Assembly: GCA_046351235.1 (NCBI GenBank)
Contig: JAXLYV010000008.1
Coordinates: 186,001 to 250,000, forward strand
Direction: 5' to 3'
Source: JBBSAT01 sp046351235
GTDB taxonomy: Bacteria; Myxococcota_A; Polyangia; Polyangiales; Sandaracinaceae
Length of the DNA stretch: 64,000 bases
Shown here: positions 48,659-57,090 of the stretch, one piece after another
How positions within the stretch are numbered: the stretch's first letter is position 1
Layout: every line of letters starts with the position of its first letter
Notes under the pieces: model-generated
Told to the model about the DNA's origin: nothing
The model's database searches: none
The model's input: only the letters and a program-made list of their open reading frames with translations
Program-made: the position numbers and the translations under genes

Positions 48659-49240
48659 ATGTACGAGCGTGGCGGCGAGATCGTCCTCGAGATCGTCTAC
48701 TGGGGCGTCGGGCTCTCGGGAAAGACGACGAACCTGCAGCACGTCTTCGCGCACACGCCGCCCGAACGGCGCTCGGCGATGGAGTCGATCGCCGACGCAC
48801 GCGGGCGCCTGCTCTCGTTCTCGATGCGGCCCGAGTCCCTCGCGTCCCTGCGCGGAAGGCCGGTGCGGCTCGCGCTCCGCACGATTCCGGGCGCGGTCGT
48901 CTACGACGCTTCGCGCGAGACGATCCTGCGAGGCGCCGACGCCGTGGTGCACGTGGTCGACACGCAGGCCGCGCGCCTGGCGCACGCGATCGAGAGCGCG
49001 CGCGAGCTCGCGGAGACCTCGCAGCGCACGACCGGTCGCGCGCTCGGCGAAGTGCCGCTCGTGCGCCAGTACAACAAGCGGGATCTGCCGAGCGCGCTCC
49101 CACGGGCCGCGCTCGACGCCGCCTTCGGCGCGCCGGCGCGGACGGTCGAGGCCATCGCGACGCAGGGAGTGGGCGTGCTCGACACGTTGCGAGAATGCGC
49201 GCGGCTCGCGCTCGAGGCCGAGGCCGCGCGCACGCGCTGA
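48659..49240 (+). CDS. MglA-like Ras-family GTPase with altered switch residues
   Basis: Small GTPase of 193 residues, similar end-to-end to MglA, the polarity switch of myxobacterial motility. The P-loop is GVGLSGKTTNLQ (residues 16-27) and the specificity motif QYNKRDLPSA (138-147), nearly identical to MglA. The switch II motif, TVPGQVFYDASR in MglA, is TIPGAVVYDASR here, so the conserved Gln (Gln82 of MglA) is Ala79. The switch I segment, RTLFFDF in MglA, is GRLLSFS, lacking the conserved Thr. It may bind GTP but should hydrolyse or cycle abnormally. It lies directly after the histidine kinase on the same strand, perhaps as a downstream effector. Confidence 0.85.
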   Translation: MYERGGEIVLEIVYWGVGLSGKTTNLQHVFAHTPPERRSAMESIADARGRLLSFSMRPESLASLRGRPVRLALRTIPGAVVYDASRETILRGADAVVHVVDTQAARLAHAIESARELAETSQRTTGRALGEVPLVRQYNKRDLPSALPRAALDAAFGAPARTVEAIATQGVGVLDTLRECARLALEAEAARTR

Positions 49241-49345
49241 TCGATCAGGCGGCCGTCGGCGAGTTTCTCGCGATCGGCCGCCGGCTCGGCGTCGCCCTGC
49301 GGGGTGTCGGCGCGCTCGTGAAGCCCTCCTCGACGTGGCCCGTCG

Positions 49346-51460
49346 TCAGACGCGCTCGACCACGCTCGCCGGCGCCGCGCTCGCGCCCACCGGCAGGATC
49401 CACGACGGCAGCTCGCGCAGCGCGCTCACCGCGAGATCTCGCGCGAGCGTCGGCACGTCCCGCAGTCGCGCGCGCCGCGCATGGAGGGCCAGCCCGAGCG
49501 AGAGCGAGAAGCTCACGAGCAGGTTCGTCGCCCCGATCCCCACGATGCCGGCGATCGAGAGCGGCAGATCCACGTGCTCGATCCCGAGCGTAGCGATCGC
49601 GAGACCGAAGTTGGCCGACGCGAAGCTCACGTGGCGGATGTCGATGGGCAGCCCGATCAGCTGCCCGATCGTCCCCGTGCTGCCGAGCAGCACGCCGAGC
49701 ACGATCGATCCCGTGACCGCGCCGGAGCGCGTCTCGACGAAGCTCGCGAGCCGCTCCACGCCCCGAGCGCCGATGCGACGAGCGAGCGAGGCACTGCGCC
49801 GGATCCGCTCCGGCACGTGGCGCGCGATCACGGAGCTCGAAGCGTAGCCGGCGACGATGCCCGAGAGCGTGAGCCAGACGCCGGTGATCGCCGCGTGGGG
49901 GATCGCGAGCGAGTGGATCGGATCGACGTCGAGCGCGAGATGGTGCGCCTTCTCGACCGACGCGACCGGCGAGCCCGTGAGCGCTGCGAAGGCCCACGAG
50001 AGCGCCAGGGCGGCCGGCAGCGCGACCAGGCAGTTGCCGAGGATCGCCGCGAGCTGGCTGCGCACCAGACACTGGATGGTCTCGACGAGCGGGCGCGTGT
50101 CCTTCGGGCGCGCGCCATCGACCGAGCCGGCGAGGGCCGCGGCGGTCATGGCCGGCTGCTTGGTCGCGATCGTCATCCCGAGGAGCTGGACGAGCACGAA
50201 GCCGGCTGCGTAGTTCAGCGAGAACAGCGCGGCCTCGACCAGCGGCGGCGCGTGCAGCGCCGCGATGCCGACCTTGAGGCAGGCCAGGATCGCGACCACG
50301 AGACCGGCGCCGCCCGCCGCGAGCCACATGCCGCCGTACTCGCCACGCGTGCGCGCGATGTAGTGCTCGCCGGTGCGCCCGGCGTGGGAGGCGATCTCGC
50401 TCGCCACGAGGTAGGAGCCGCGGCGCAGGAGCGGAGTCACCTGCTCGGCCTCGGCCTGCGCGGTCACGAGCTGCCGCAGCAGCGTGCGCAGCGCGAGCTC
50501 GCGGCTCGCCTCGTCTTCCGAGAGCGTGTCGAGCAAGAGGCGCAAGCGCGCGACGAGATCTTCGATCCGCTCGAGCTCGTAGGTGAGCCGGATGGTGGCG
50601 CCCGTCTTGGGCGCGCGCTTGCGGATCCGCGCGACGCTCTCGGTGCACTGTTGGAGCAGCACGCGCGCATGCCGCGCCGTCTCGTCGCTCGCCTCCGCGG
50701 ACGCCGGCTCGATCGGCGTCGTCGTCGGCGCCGGCTCGAGACCATGCACGACGCGCAGCGCGCGCGTCACGGCAAGCACCTGCTCGGCCTGCGCGAGGAA
50801 GGGCGACTCGTAGTCGATCGCGTCCGGCGCCGCGTCCAGCAAGATGGGGTCCTCCCCCGCGGCCGCGAGCCGATGTGCGAGCAGGTCCACGGCGCGTGCG
50901 ACGCCATGCCGAAGCGCCGCGAGCGCTCTCGGATCGTTCGGCGCGAACGCGGCGATCAGCCGCGACAGCGTTCCATCGTCGAGCGCGCTCACCCACTCGG
51001 CGTCGGGCGGATCGAAGACCGTCTGCAGAATCTCCGCGAGATCGTGCGGGGGCCGATGCGAGGGCAGCCAGCGTGTCGCGAGGCGCTGCCGGAGCTCCGC
51101 GAAGAAGCCGTGCGCGGGGAGCAGGCCCAGGTCCGCGAGCGCCGAGCTGAGATGCGACGACGACACGAGCCGCGCGCCGAACGCGCGCGCGCCTTCGCGC
51201 AGATCGTCGTCGTCCTCGAGCAGCGAGACGAGCGCCTCGATCGCCGAAGCGCGCTGCGCTCTGCGCGAGCCCCGCATGCGCCGCACCAGGCGCCGCAGAG
51301 GGTCGAGTGGAGGAATGCCGTCGCCCTCGGCGCGTCCGGCGCGTGCGATCTCGGCGAGCTCCGGCAGGATGCGGCGGCGGATCTCGGCGACGAGCGCACG
51401 CGAAGGCGTGGACGACGCAGCGGCGGACGCGACGAAGGCTCGCGCGGGGGTCGGAGGCAT
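49346..51460 (-). CDS. Gcr-type 'site-specific recombinase' family membrane protein
   Basis: Protein of 704 residues in the family annotated as site-specific recombinase Gcr. The N-terminal half is helical and soluble (LVAEIRRRILPELAEIARAG; LSRLIAAFAPNDPRAL). The C-terminal half has several hydrophobic segments (WLAAGGAGLVVAILACLKVGIAAL, LLGMTIATKQPAMTAAALAG, LAAILGNCLVALPAALALSWAF, ITGVWLTLSGIVAGYASS, IVLGVLLGSTGTIGQLIG, NFGLAIATLGI). The motif LLGMTIATKQPAMTA is typical of this family. Despite the name, no recombinase catalytic residues are visible and the protein looks like an integral membrane component; its real role is unclear. Start ATG 51460 is chosen; longer frames are Arg-rich without similarity. 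Confidence 0.78.
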   Translation of the reverse strand: MPPTPARAFVASAAASSTPSRALVAEIRRRILPELAEIARAGRAEGDGIPPLDPLRRLVRRMRGSRRAQRASAIEALVSLLEDDDDLREGARAFGARLVSSSHLSSALADLGLLPAHGFFAELRQRLATRWLPSHRPPHDLAEILQTVFDPPDAEWVSALDDGTLSRLIAAFAPNDPRALAALRHGVARAVDLLAHRLAAAGEDPILLDAAPDAIDYESPFLAQAEQVLAVTRALRVVHGLEPAPTTTPIEPASAEASDETARHARVLLQQCTESVARIRKRAPKTGATIRLTYELERIEDLVARLRLLLDTLSEDEASRELALRTLLRQLVTAQAEAEQVTPLLRRGSYLVASEIASHAGRTGEHYIARTRGEYGGMWLAAGGAGLVVAILACLKVGIAALHAPPLVEAALFSLNYAAGFVLVQLLGMTIATKQPAMTAAALAGSVDGARPKDTRPLVETIQCLVRSQLAAILGNCLVALPAALALSWAFAALTGSPVASVEKAHHLALDVDPIHSLAIPHAAITGVWLTLSGIVAGYASSSVIARHVPERIRRSASLARRIGARGVERLASFVETRSGAVTGSIVLGVLLGSTGTIGQLIGLPIDIRHVSFASANFGLAIATLGIEHVDLPLSIAGIVGIGATNLLVSFSLSLGLALHARRARLRDVPTLARDLAVSALRELPSWILPVGASAAPASVVERV

Positions 51461-51704
51461 GCCGCGCGTGACTGCACGCCTCGCACCATCGGGATCGTGG
51501 GCTGGGGCGCCGCGCTCGCGTGGCAACGCGTCTCGCATGGTGCGCGGTGTCACGTCGGGTGGCCCCCGTGCGGGCGGCAATGCGCCGCCGTGACGCGCGA
51601 AGGACAGTCGGGCACCGCGGAGCCCCTTGGATCGCTGGCACCTCGGTTGCGACCGCGAAGGCGAGGCCCGCTGCCGCGTCGCGGGAAAGAAAGGAGCTTT
51701 CTCC

Positions 51705-52112
51705 ATGCAGATCTCTCGTCTCTCGATCGCCCTCGCGCTCGGGCTCGCCGGGCTCGGCACGGCCTCGAGCACCTCGGCGCAGGCCATCATCGTGACGCCG
51801 CCGCTACCGCCGATCGTCGCGCCGCCCGTCGTGGTCGCGCCGCCGCCGCCGCCAGTCGTCGTCGCGCCACGCCCGCGCGTCCGCGTCGTGGTGCCGGTGC
51901 CGCCGCCGCCGCCGCCGGTGATCGTGCAGCCGCCGGCACCCTTCGACGGGGCCGTCTGGATCGACGGCTACTACCGCTGGACCGGTCGGGACCACGTCTG
52001 GGTCGAAGGCCACTGGGCGCGCCCGCGCCACGGCCATCACTGGCGCCCGCATCACTGGGAGCGGCGCGGCCACGGCTGGGTGTTCGTGCGTGGTCGCTGG
52101 CAGCGCCGATAG
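51705..52112 (+). CDS. secreted WXXGXW-repeat protein
   Basis: Exported protein of 135 residues: signal LSIALALGLAGLGTASSTSAQA, then a Val/Pro-rich linker (PPLPPIVAPPVVVAPPPPP) and a C-terminal Trp/Tyr/His-rich part with YXWXGXW-type repeats (YYRWTGRDHVWVEGHW, HHWRPHHWERRGHGWVFVRGRW). Repeats of this class occur in small periplasmic proteins of many Gram-negatives. Function unknown, possibly envelope-associated. A strong AAGGAG nine bases upstream of ATG 51705 and a downstream terminator mark it as a stand-alone gene. Confidence 0.85.
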   Translation: MQISRLSIALALGLAGLGTASSTSAQAIIVTPPLPPIVAPPVVVAPPPPPVVVAPRPRVRVVVPVPPPPPPVIVQPPAPFDGAVWIDGYYRWTGRDHVWVEGHWARPRHGHHWRPHHWERRGHGWVFVRGRWQRR

Positions 52113-52142
52113 CGTCGCGCGCTCCGGTCCGACCGAGGAAGC

Positions 52143-52172
52143 GGGCACCGATCCCCGGTGCCCTTTCCTTTT
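52143..52172 (+). terminator. intrinsic terminator after WXXGXW gene
   Basis: Perfect stem GGGCACCG (52143-52150) and CGGTGCCC (52156-52163) with loop ATCCC, followed by a T-rich tail TTTCCTTTT (52164-52172). It lies 31 bp after the WXXGXW stop and before the next + gene starting at 52191, so it isolates the two units. Confidence 0.85.
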
Positions 52173-52190
52173 GGTACAGTCGCGCCCTCG

Positions 52191-52820
52191 ATGGAGCGTG
52201 ACCTCTCCGGCCGCTGTGGAAGTTGCTCGTTCTTCGTCGCGCTGCGCGAGCGCGAGGACGGCGGCGAAGAGGGCGAGTGCATGCTCAAGTGCTGGCCGCC
52301 GCCGCTCAAGGACACGGCGACCTGCACGCATCACAAGCCGAAGGGCGCCTCGTTCGCGAAGGCCCTCGAGCGCAAGAAGGTCGCCGGCATGCCGCGCCGC
52401 ATGCGGGAAGACGCCGAAGACGACGTGCCGGCGCGCGCGCCGCTACCGAAGGAGATCGATCTCGACATGGACCTCGACGAATTCCGCAGGGTGCTCCGGG
52501 ACGTGATCCGCGAAGAGCTCGGCGTAGGCGACACGCAGCTCGGCGAGCGCTGGCGCGGCGGGCAGCTCGTGATCAAGCCGGGCAAAGACGGCACGCAGCC
52601 GAAGGAGATCCCGGTGGAGGCCTTCTTCCACAAGATCGTGATGCTGCGCGACAAGCTCCGCGTGCTCGAGCAGAAGGTGAACTCGAGCAAGGGCCTCGCC
52701 GACGACGAGAAGGTGCAGATCCAGCAGTACATCACCGCCTGCTACGGATCGCTCACGACCTTCAACGTGCTGTTCCGCGATCGCGAGGACTGGTTCGTCG
52801 GGCAAGCGACCAAGGAGTAG
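52191..52820 (+). CDS. uncharacterised protein with N-terminal Cys cluster
   Basis: Cytosolic protein of 209 residues, not recognised. The N-terminus has RCGSCSFFVAL and later ECMLKCWPPPLKDTATCTHH, a C-x2-C, C-x3-C, C-x-H pattern that could bind zinc or an Fe-S cluster. A central helical part (DLDEFRRVLRDVIREELG) is followed by a basic/acidic region and a C-terminal helical segment (FFHKIVMLRDKLRVLEQKV, then QQYITACYGSLTTFNVLF). The ATG at 52191 is chosen; a longer frame reads through the terminator. Convergent with the small membrane protein gene. Confidence 0.7.
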   Translation: MERDLSGRCGSCSFFVALREREDGGEEGECMLKCWPPPLKDTATCTHHKPKGASFAKALERKKVAGMPRRMREDAEDDVPARAPLPKEIDLDMDLDEFRRVLRDVIREELGVGDTQLGERWRGGQLVIKPGKDGTQPKEIPVEAFFHKIVMLRDKLRVLEQKVNSSKGLADDEKVQIQQYITACYGSLTTFNVLFRDREDWFVGQATKE

Positions 52821-52836
52821 CCCGGCCGCGCGCGCA

Positions 52837-53223
52837 TCAGCGCGGCGTCTCTTCCTTCGTCGCGGCCGCGTCCTTCTTCGGAGGTGCGGCCGCCGCGGTG
52901 AGCTCGCCCGTCCCGAGGCGCAGCACGGCGATCTTGCCGAGCGCGAGGATGCTGACCGCCACCGACGCGGCCCAGACGAAGTCGCGCGAGCCCGAGAACG
53001 TCGCGACGCCGAGCACGAGCACGACGCCGAGCTCCATCACCACGAAGGGCAGCGTGTCGAGCACGCCGCCATGCGTGCCGATCCCCATCACGGCGATGAT
53101 GCACACGAACGGAATCCAGAGATCGGGATCGACCCACTCGAGCGCGTTCCCGAGCGCGACGAGCGCGATCACGACGAGCATCGCCGCGCGAAGCCAGCTC
53201 TGCGGTGCCGACCAACGAGCCAT
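52837..53223 (-). CDS. small multi-span membrane protein
   Basis: Membrane protein of 128 residues with about four hydrophobic segments (LRAAMLVVIALVALGNALEW, LWIPFVCIIAVMGIGTHGG, LPFVVMELGVVLVLGVATF, VWAASVAVSILALGKIAVL) and a charged C-terminal tail (PPKKDAAATKEETPR). No family recognised. Confidence 0.65.
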   Translation of the reverse strand: MARWSAPQSWLRAAMLVVIALVALGNALEWVDPDLWIPFVCIIAVMGIGTHGGVLDTLPFVVMELGVVLVLGVATFSGSRDFVWAASVAVSILALGKIAVLRLGTGELTAAAAPPKKDAAATKEETPR

Positions 53224-53314
53224 CGAGCCTCACCGTACGCGACGCGCGGCGCGGAGGGCCAGCGAGACCCGCGCGCCGAAGACGAGGTACGGTTACGTGC
53301 AGGGGAGGCATCCG

Positions 53315-53761
53315 ATGAACCGAATCGACGTGAAGCGCGGCGGCGTCGCCCAAGCCATCACCGCCGCGTTCCTCGGCCTCGGGGTGGGCGGATGCAGCCT
53401 GGCCATCGCGCTCGGCGAGCTCGCGCGCGGCCGGCTCGCCGGCGCGTTGATCGGCCTCTTCCTGTTCGCCGTCATCGCGGTGGCCGTCGGCCTCTACCTG
53501 CGCGCGCGCACGAGGGGCACGCTCGCCTACGTCTCCGACCTCGGCATCGGCCTGCGCGACGGGCGCGAGGTCGCGTGGTCGCAGGTGCGCCGCATCACCG
53601 ATCGCCACGCGCGTACGCGGCTCGGTCACCGCGTCGTCTGGCGCACCGAGCTCGAGGTCGAAGGACATCCGCCGATCTGGCTCATCCCGCAGCACGTCGC
53701 GAACTTCGGGGAGGTGCACGCCTTCCTCCGCGCGAGGCCGATCCCGTACGTCGACGCCTGA
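53315..53761 (+). CDS. two-span membrane protein with C-terminal PH-like region
   Basis: Protein of 148 residues: two transmembrane helices (AQAITAAFLGLGVGGCSLAIAL and LAGALIGLFLFAVIAVAVGLYL, residues about 12-63) and a soluble beta-rich domain (TLAYVSDLGIGLRDGREVAWSQVRRITDRH, then TELEVEGHPPIWLIPQHVANFGEVHAFL). The soluble part resembles the bacterial PH-like domain of small membrane proteins; assignment is tentative. GGGGAGG lies nine bases before the ATG at 53315. It faces the minus-strand lipoprotein gene. Confidence 0.65.
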   Translation: MNRIDVKRGGVAQAITAAFLGLGVGGCSLAIALGELARGRLAGALIGLFLFAVIAVAVGLYLRARTRGTLAYVSDLGIGLRDGREVAWSQVRRITDRHARTRLGHRVVWRTELEVEGHPPIWLIPQHVANFGEVHAFLRARPIPYVDA

Positions 53762-53794
53762 GGCGCAGCGCGACCGCGCTCGACCGCCGCGCTC

Positions 53795-55423
53795 TCAGCC
53801 GGGCCCGTCGACACCGTTGGCGCGGGCCTCTTCGAGCGCCACGAGGTCGAGCCGGAGGCGATGGGCGATGGAGCGCAGCGGTGCCGCCTGCATCGCGCTC
53901 GTCAGCGTGCGGAGCGCCGGGCGTCCCTGGTTGTCCGCGACGACCATCGGCACGCCGGTCATCGGATCGGTGCGGAGCACGAGCAGCGCGTGGTGGTGGT
54001 TGCGCATGTCCTGCAAGCGCAGGCCGTAGACGACGAGCGCGTCACCCTCGCGGAACGCGTCGGCGCTGCGGGCGATCGCGTGCGCGTACGCGGCGCCGCG
54101 CGCGAGCGGGACGAGGTTCTCGCTCTCGACGTCGAAGCGATCGAGCACCGCGCCCTCGCCGCTCGCGTAGTCGAGCAGGTTCTCGAGGCTGCGCCGCGGA
54201 AGAGGCCCCGCCGGCGCGAGGTCGAGCGACCCGTGCGTGCGGCCCGGCGCCTCGCCCTCGCCGCGGAACCACGTCCCGCCACCGCGCTGCCACGCGTCGA
54301 GCACGAAGTCGATGCACACCTCGGGCGGGATCGGCCGGCCCTGCTCGTCGAACACCGGGTACTCGACCGTGCCGTAGACGAACGTCGTCTCGCCCGCGAG
54401 GTACGCGGCCAGCCACGCGCCTCGCAGCTGACCGTCCTCCTGCACGCCCTCCGGCTCGTCCATCGGCTCGTCGAAGCGCGGCGCCTCGTCCACCAGCGCT
54501 TGCGCCGCCCGCACGAGCGCGTGATGGCGCGCCCAGAACGCCGAGGCATCCGCCCGCGTCGCGTCGAGCGTCTCGGGCGCGCCACCGATGCAGGCGATCT
54601 CCGTGCGGCCGTTCGCCAGCACGGCGAGCGAGGGACGGCGCGTGCCGTCGGGGAACACCAGATCGAGCGCGGCGGCGTCGTCGCCGATGGCGGTCGGGAT
54701 CGTGCGCAGCGCGCCGGTCTCTTCGCGCACGACCTCGAGATCGAGGCCGAGCGGATCGGCGAGCGCGTCCGCGCTCTCGCTCACGCGGTCGTTCAGGCGC
54801 AGGCGCGCGAGCGACCCGTCGGCCTCGAGGTAGCCGGGCTCGTCGGCGTCGCGATCGGTGCGGTCGAGCACGTCCACCACGCCGTCGCGCGAGCGGTAGA
54901 TGCGCGGCGCGTCGAAGAGCGTGGTGAGCTGCACCTGCGCGGAGAGCGCGCTGGCGAGCGCCGGGCGATCCGAGAAGAAGTAGCCGCCCTCGAGGAGCAC
55001 CTCCCGACGCAGCGCGCGGCTCGGATGCGCGGCGAGGAAATCGCGGAGCGCGCGCGTCGGATGCGCGGCGGTGTCGAGCTCGCGCCGGAGCGCGGCGGTG
55101 GGGGCGCTCGGCGGCGTGGCGTCGGGCCAGCGAAGGAAGAGGACCGGATCGATCTGGGCGCGCACGAGCACCTCGGGCAGCGAATCGACGTACGCGAGGT
55201 GACGCGCGCTGGGCGCCGCGAGGTGGCGCTCGGCGATGCGCATCTCGCACGTGGGCGCGACCGGCGTGGGCGGCTCGGCCGCACGGGCCTGGGCGGCGTC
55301 CGTCGTCACCCCCGCATCGCGCGGCGCCGGGATCGGCATCGGCGTCCGCGCGGCGGGATCGCACGCGGTCGTGAAGATCAGGGAAGCGAGAGCGGCGGCG
55401 CAGACGTTCTTCTCGAAAGACAT
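53795..55423 (-). CDS. large predicted lipoprotein, 542 residues
   Basis: Exported lipoprotein with signal ALASLIFTTACDPAA, followed by a Pro/Ala linker. The central part is helical and beta mixed (YVDSLPEVLVRAQIDPVLFLRWPD; LLEGGYFFSDRPALASALSAQVQL). The C-terminal half contains a His-rich stretch MRNHHHALLVLRTDPMTG and a CIDFVLDAWQRGGGTWFRGEG segment. I do not recognise a family. The motif set hints at a periplasmic enzyme or structural protein; no catalytic residues can be named. Confidence 0.7.
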   Translation of the reverse strand: MSFEKNVCAAALASLIFTTACDPAARTPMPIPAPRDAGVTTDAAQARAAEPPTPVAPTCEMRIAERHLAAPSARHLAYVDSLPEVLVRAQIDPVLFLRWPDATPPSAPTAALRRELDTAAHPTRALRDFLAAHPSRALRREVLLEGGYFFSDRPALASALSAQVQLTTLFDAPRIYRSRDGVVDVLDRTDRDADEPGYLEADGSLARLRLNDRVSESADALADPLGLDLEVVREETGALRTIPTAIGDDAAALDLVFPDGTRRPSLAVLANGRTEIACIGGAPETLDATRADASAFWARHHALVRAAQALVDEAPRFDEPMDEPEGVQEDGQLRGAWLAAYLAGETTFVYGTVEYPVFDEQGRPIPPEVCIDFVLDAWQRGGGTWFRGEGEAPGRTHGSLDLAPAGPLPRRSLENLLDYASGEGAVLDRFDVESENLVPLARGAAYAHAIARSADAFREGDALVVYGLRLQDMRNHHHALLVLRTDPMTGVPMVVADNQGRPALRTLTSAMQAAPLRSIAHRLRLDLVALEEARANGVDGPG

Positions 55424-55571
55424 GCCGCGGGCTCGTCGCAGCCCGCGTGCCTCGTGGTCGACGCCCGTTTCCGCAGTGATTTCGGGCCCACCCGTGTCGG
55501 CTCCGGGCCGGATCGCGTCCGCGCTGACGCAGTGATCGCGGGACGCGATGGGGAGGGCCGCCCGGGTCGCC

Positions 55572-57065
55572 CTACGCGCTCTGCCACCGCGCGCGACGCG
55601 CCGCGTGCAGCGCCAGCAAGACGAGCGCGACCGCGAGCGGCGTGGTGACGAGGTCGCCGTACCTCACCCAGGGTGTGATCTCCGTGCCGAGGCGGGCCTC
55701 CACGATCCGGGTCGCGGCCACGAACGTCGGCGTTCCCTCGTCGCGCTCACCGAGCGCGCTCGTGAGGCCGCTCGGCCCGGTGCCGACGACGCGCACCAGA
55801 TCGCGCCGCGTCTCGATCGCCCGCATCGTCGACAAGAAGCGGTGCATGTGCGGCGCCGTCGTGTCGCCGAACCAGGCGTCGTTCGTGTGGTTCGAGAGCA
55901 GCTCGGCACCGAGGCCCGTGAGCGCGCGCGCGTGCTCGGGCACGAGGTCTTCGAAGCAGTTGAGGATGCCCACGTGCACGCCGCCCACGCGCAGCACCTC
56001 GGACTCCACGGTGCCGCGCATCAGCCCGCGCGAGACGAGCTGCTGGAGCGGCGGCAGCTCGTCCCAGAGCGGCACCTCCTCCGTGAACGCCATCAGGTGC
56101 ACCTTGTCGGCGATCCCCGTGACGCGTCCGTCCTCGATCGCGAGCACCGAGTTCCACAGGCGCGACCACGTCGAGGTGATCGCGCCGACCAGCAGCGGGC
56201 CGTGCACGCCGTCGTGGAAGAAGCCGTCCTCGCCCACGGGATCGTCGACCCAGTCGCGCTGCCAGCCGAACCCGTAAGCCGACTCCGGCCACACCACGAG
56301 CTCGGCTCCTTCACGCTCGAGCGCGGCCGTGCTGCGGCGCATCGCCTGGTGATCGCTCAGCGTGCGCGAGCCGTCGATGCGCTCCTCGATGCCGAGGCCG
56401 TGCTGCAGGAGCCCCACGCGCAGGAGCGGCCAGTGCGCGCGCTCCTCGCGCAGCGTGGCCAGGCGCGCCGTTCCCCACGCGAGCGGCAGCAGAAGACAGA
56501 GCGCCGCCACCAGCGCAGCGCTTCGATCGCGCCTCCGCAACGCCTGCATCGCGGCGATCGCGCCGCCGAGGAAGAGCAGATCGACGAGCGGCGGGCCGCC
56601 GAGCTCCGCGCACTGCACGAAGGGCAGCCACCCGGTCTGCGAGACGCCCGGCCGCCACGGGAAGATCATCGGCACGAGCGACGCGCTCACGGTCAGCGCG
56701 ATCGGCAGCACGGCCCACGCGCGCCGCGGCCGCAGCGCCGCCGCGAGCCCGAGGCCGAACGCCCACGGCGCCGACTGCCCGAGCCAGAGCAGGATCGAGA
56801 GGCCCAGCGCCGCGGGCCACGGCAGGTACGCGTAGCGCTCGAAGAGCTCGATCGCCCAGCGCATCGTCCACGCGTTGCACGAGAGGCCGCACGCGAGCCC
56901 GAGCACGATCGCCACCCGCGGCCGCACGAGCGCGCCGCTCGTGGGCTCGAGCCCCACGAGCAGGAGCCCCGGCCCGAGCCACGCGAGCCAGAACGCCTGC
57001 TCCGGCATGCCCGCGAGGCCGATGCAGAGCCCGGCGAGCGCGCCGATGCCGAGCGCGCGCCTCAT
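55572..57065 (-). CDS. lnt: apolipoprotein N-acyltransferase
   Basis: Inner-membrane Lnt, 497 residues, which transfers the third acyl chain to lipoproteins. The N-terminal half has about six to eight transmembrane helices (LGIGALAGLCIGLAGMPEQ, GPGLLLVGLEPTSGAL, LGLSILLWLGQSAPWAFGLGLAAAL). The nitrilase-like periplasmic domain carries the catalytic Glu in VVWPESAYGF, the Lys in DKVHLMAFTEEVPLW, and the Cys in GILNCFEDLVPEHA. An Asn-rich NHTNDAWFGDTTAP matches the family. Given the many lipoproteins in this window, Lnt is expected. It lies 25 bp downstream of the diacylglycerol-kinase-like gene and is probably co-transcribed. Confidence 0.93.
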   Translation of the reverse strand: MRRALGIGALAGLCIGLAGMPEQAFWLAWLGPGLLLVGLEPTSGALVRPRVAIVLGLACGLSCNAWTMRWAIELFERYAYLPWPAALGLSILLWLGQSAPWAFGLGLAAALRPRRAWAVLPIALTVSASLVPMIFPWRPGVSQTGWLPFVQCAELGGPPLVDLLFLGGAIAAMQALRRRDRSAALVAALCLLLPLAWGTARLATLREERAHWPLLRVGLLQHGLGIEERIDGSRTLSDHQAMRRSTAALEREGAELVVWPESAYGFGWQRDWVDDPVGEDGFFHDGVHGPLLVGAITSTWSRLWNSVLAIEDGRVTGIADKVHLMAFTEEVPLWDELPPLQQLVSRGLMRGTVESEVLRVGGVHVGILNCFEDLVPEHARALTGLGAELLSNHTNDAWFGDTTAPHMHRFLSTMRAIETRRDLVRVVGTGPSGLTSALGERDEGTPTFVAATRIVEARLGTEITPWVRYGDLVTTPLAVALVLLALHAARRARWQSA

Positions 57066-57090
57066 CGGGATCGCCGAGCGATCCGGCGCA

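Noticed and set aside
49346..51460. Recombinase as evidence of a mobile element
   Set aside because: The Gcr family name is historic; the protein is membrane-like with no recombinase catalytic motif, and there are no flanking repeats.
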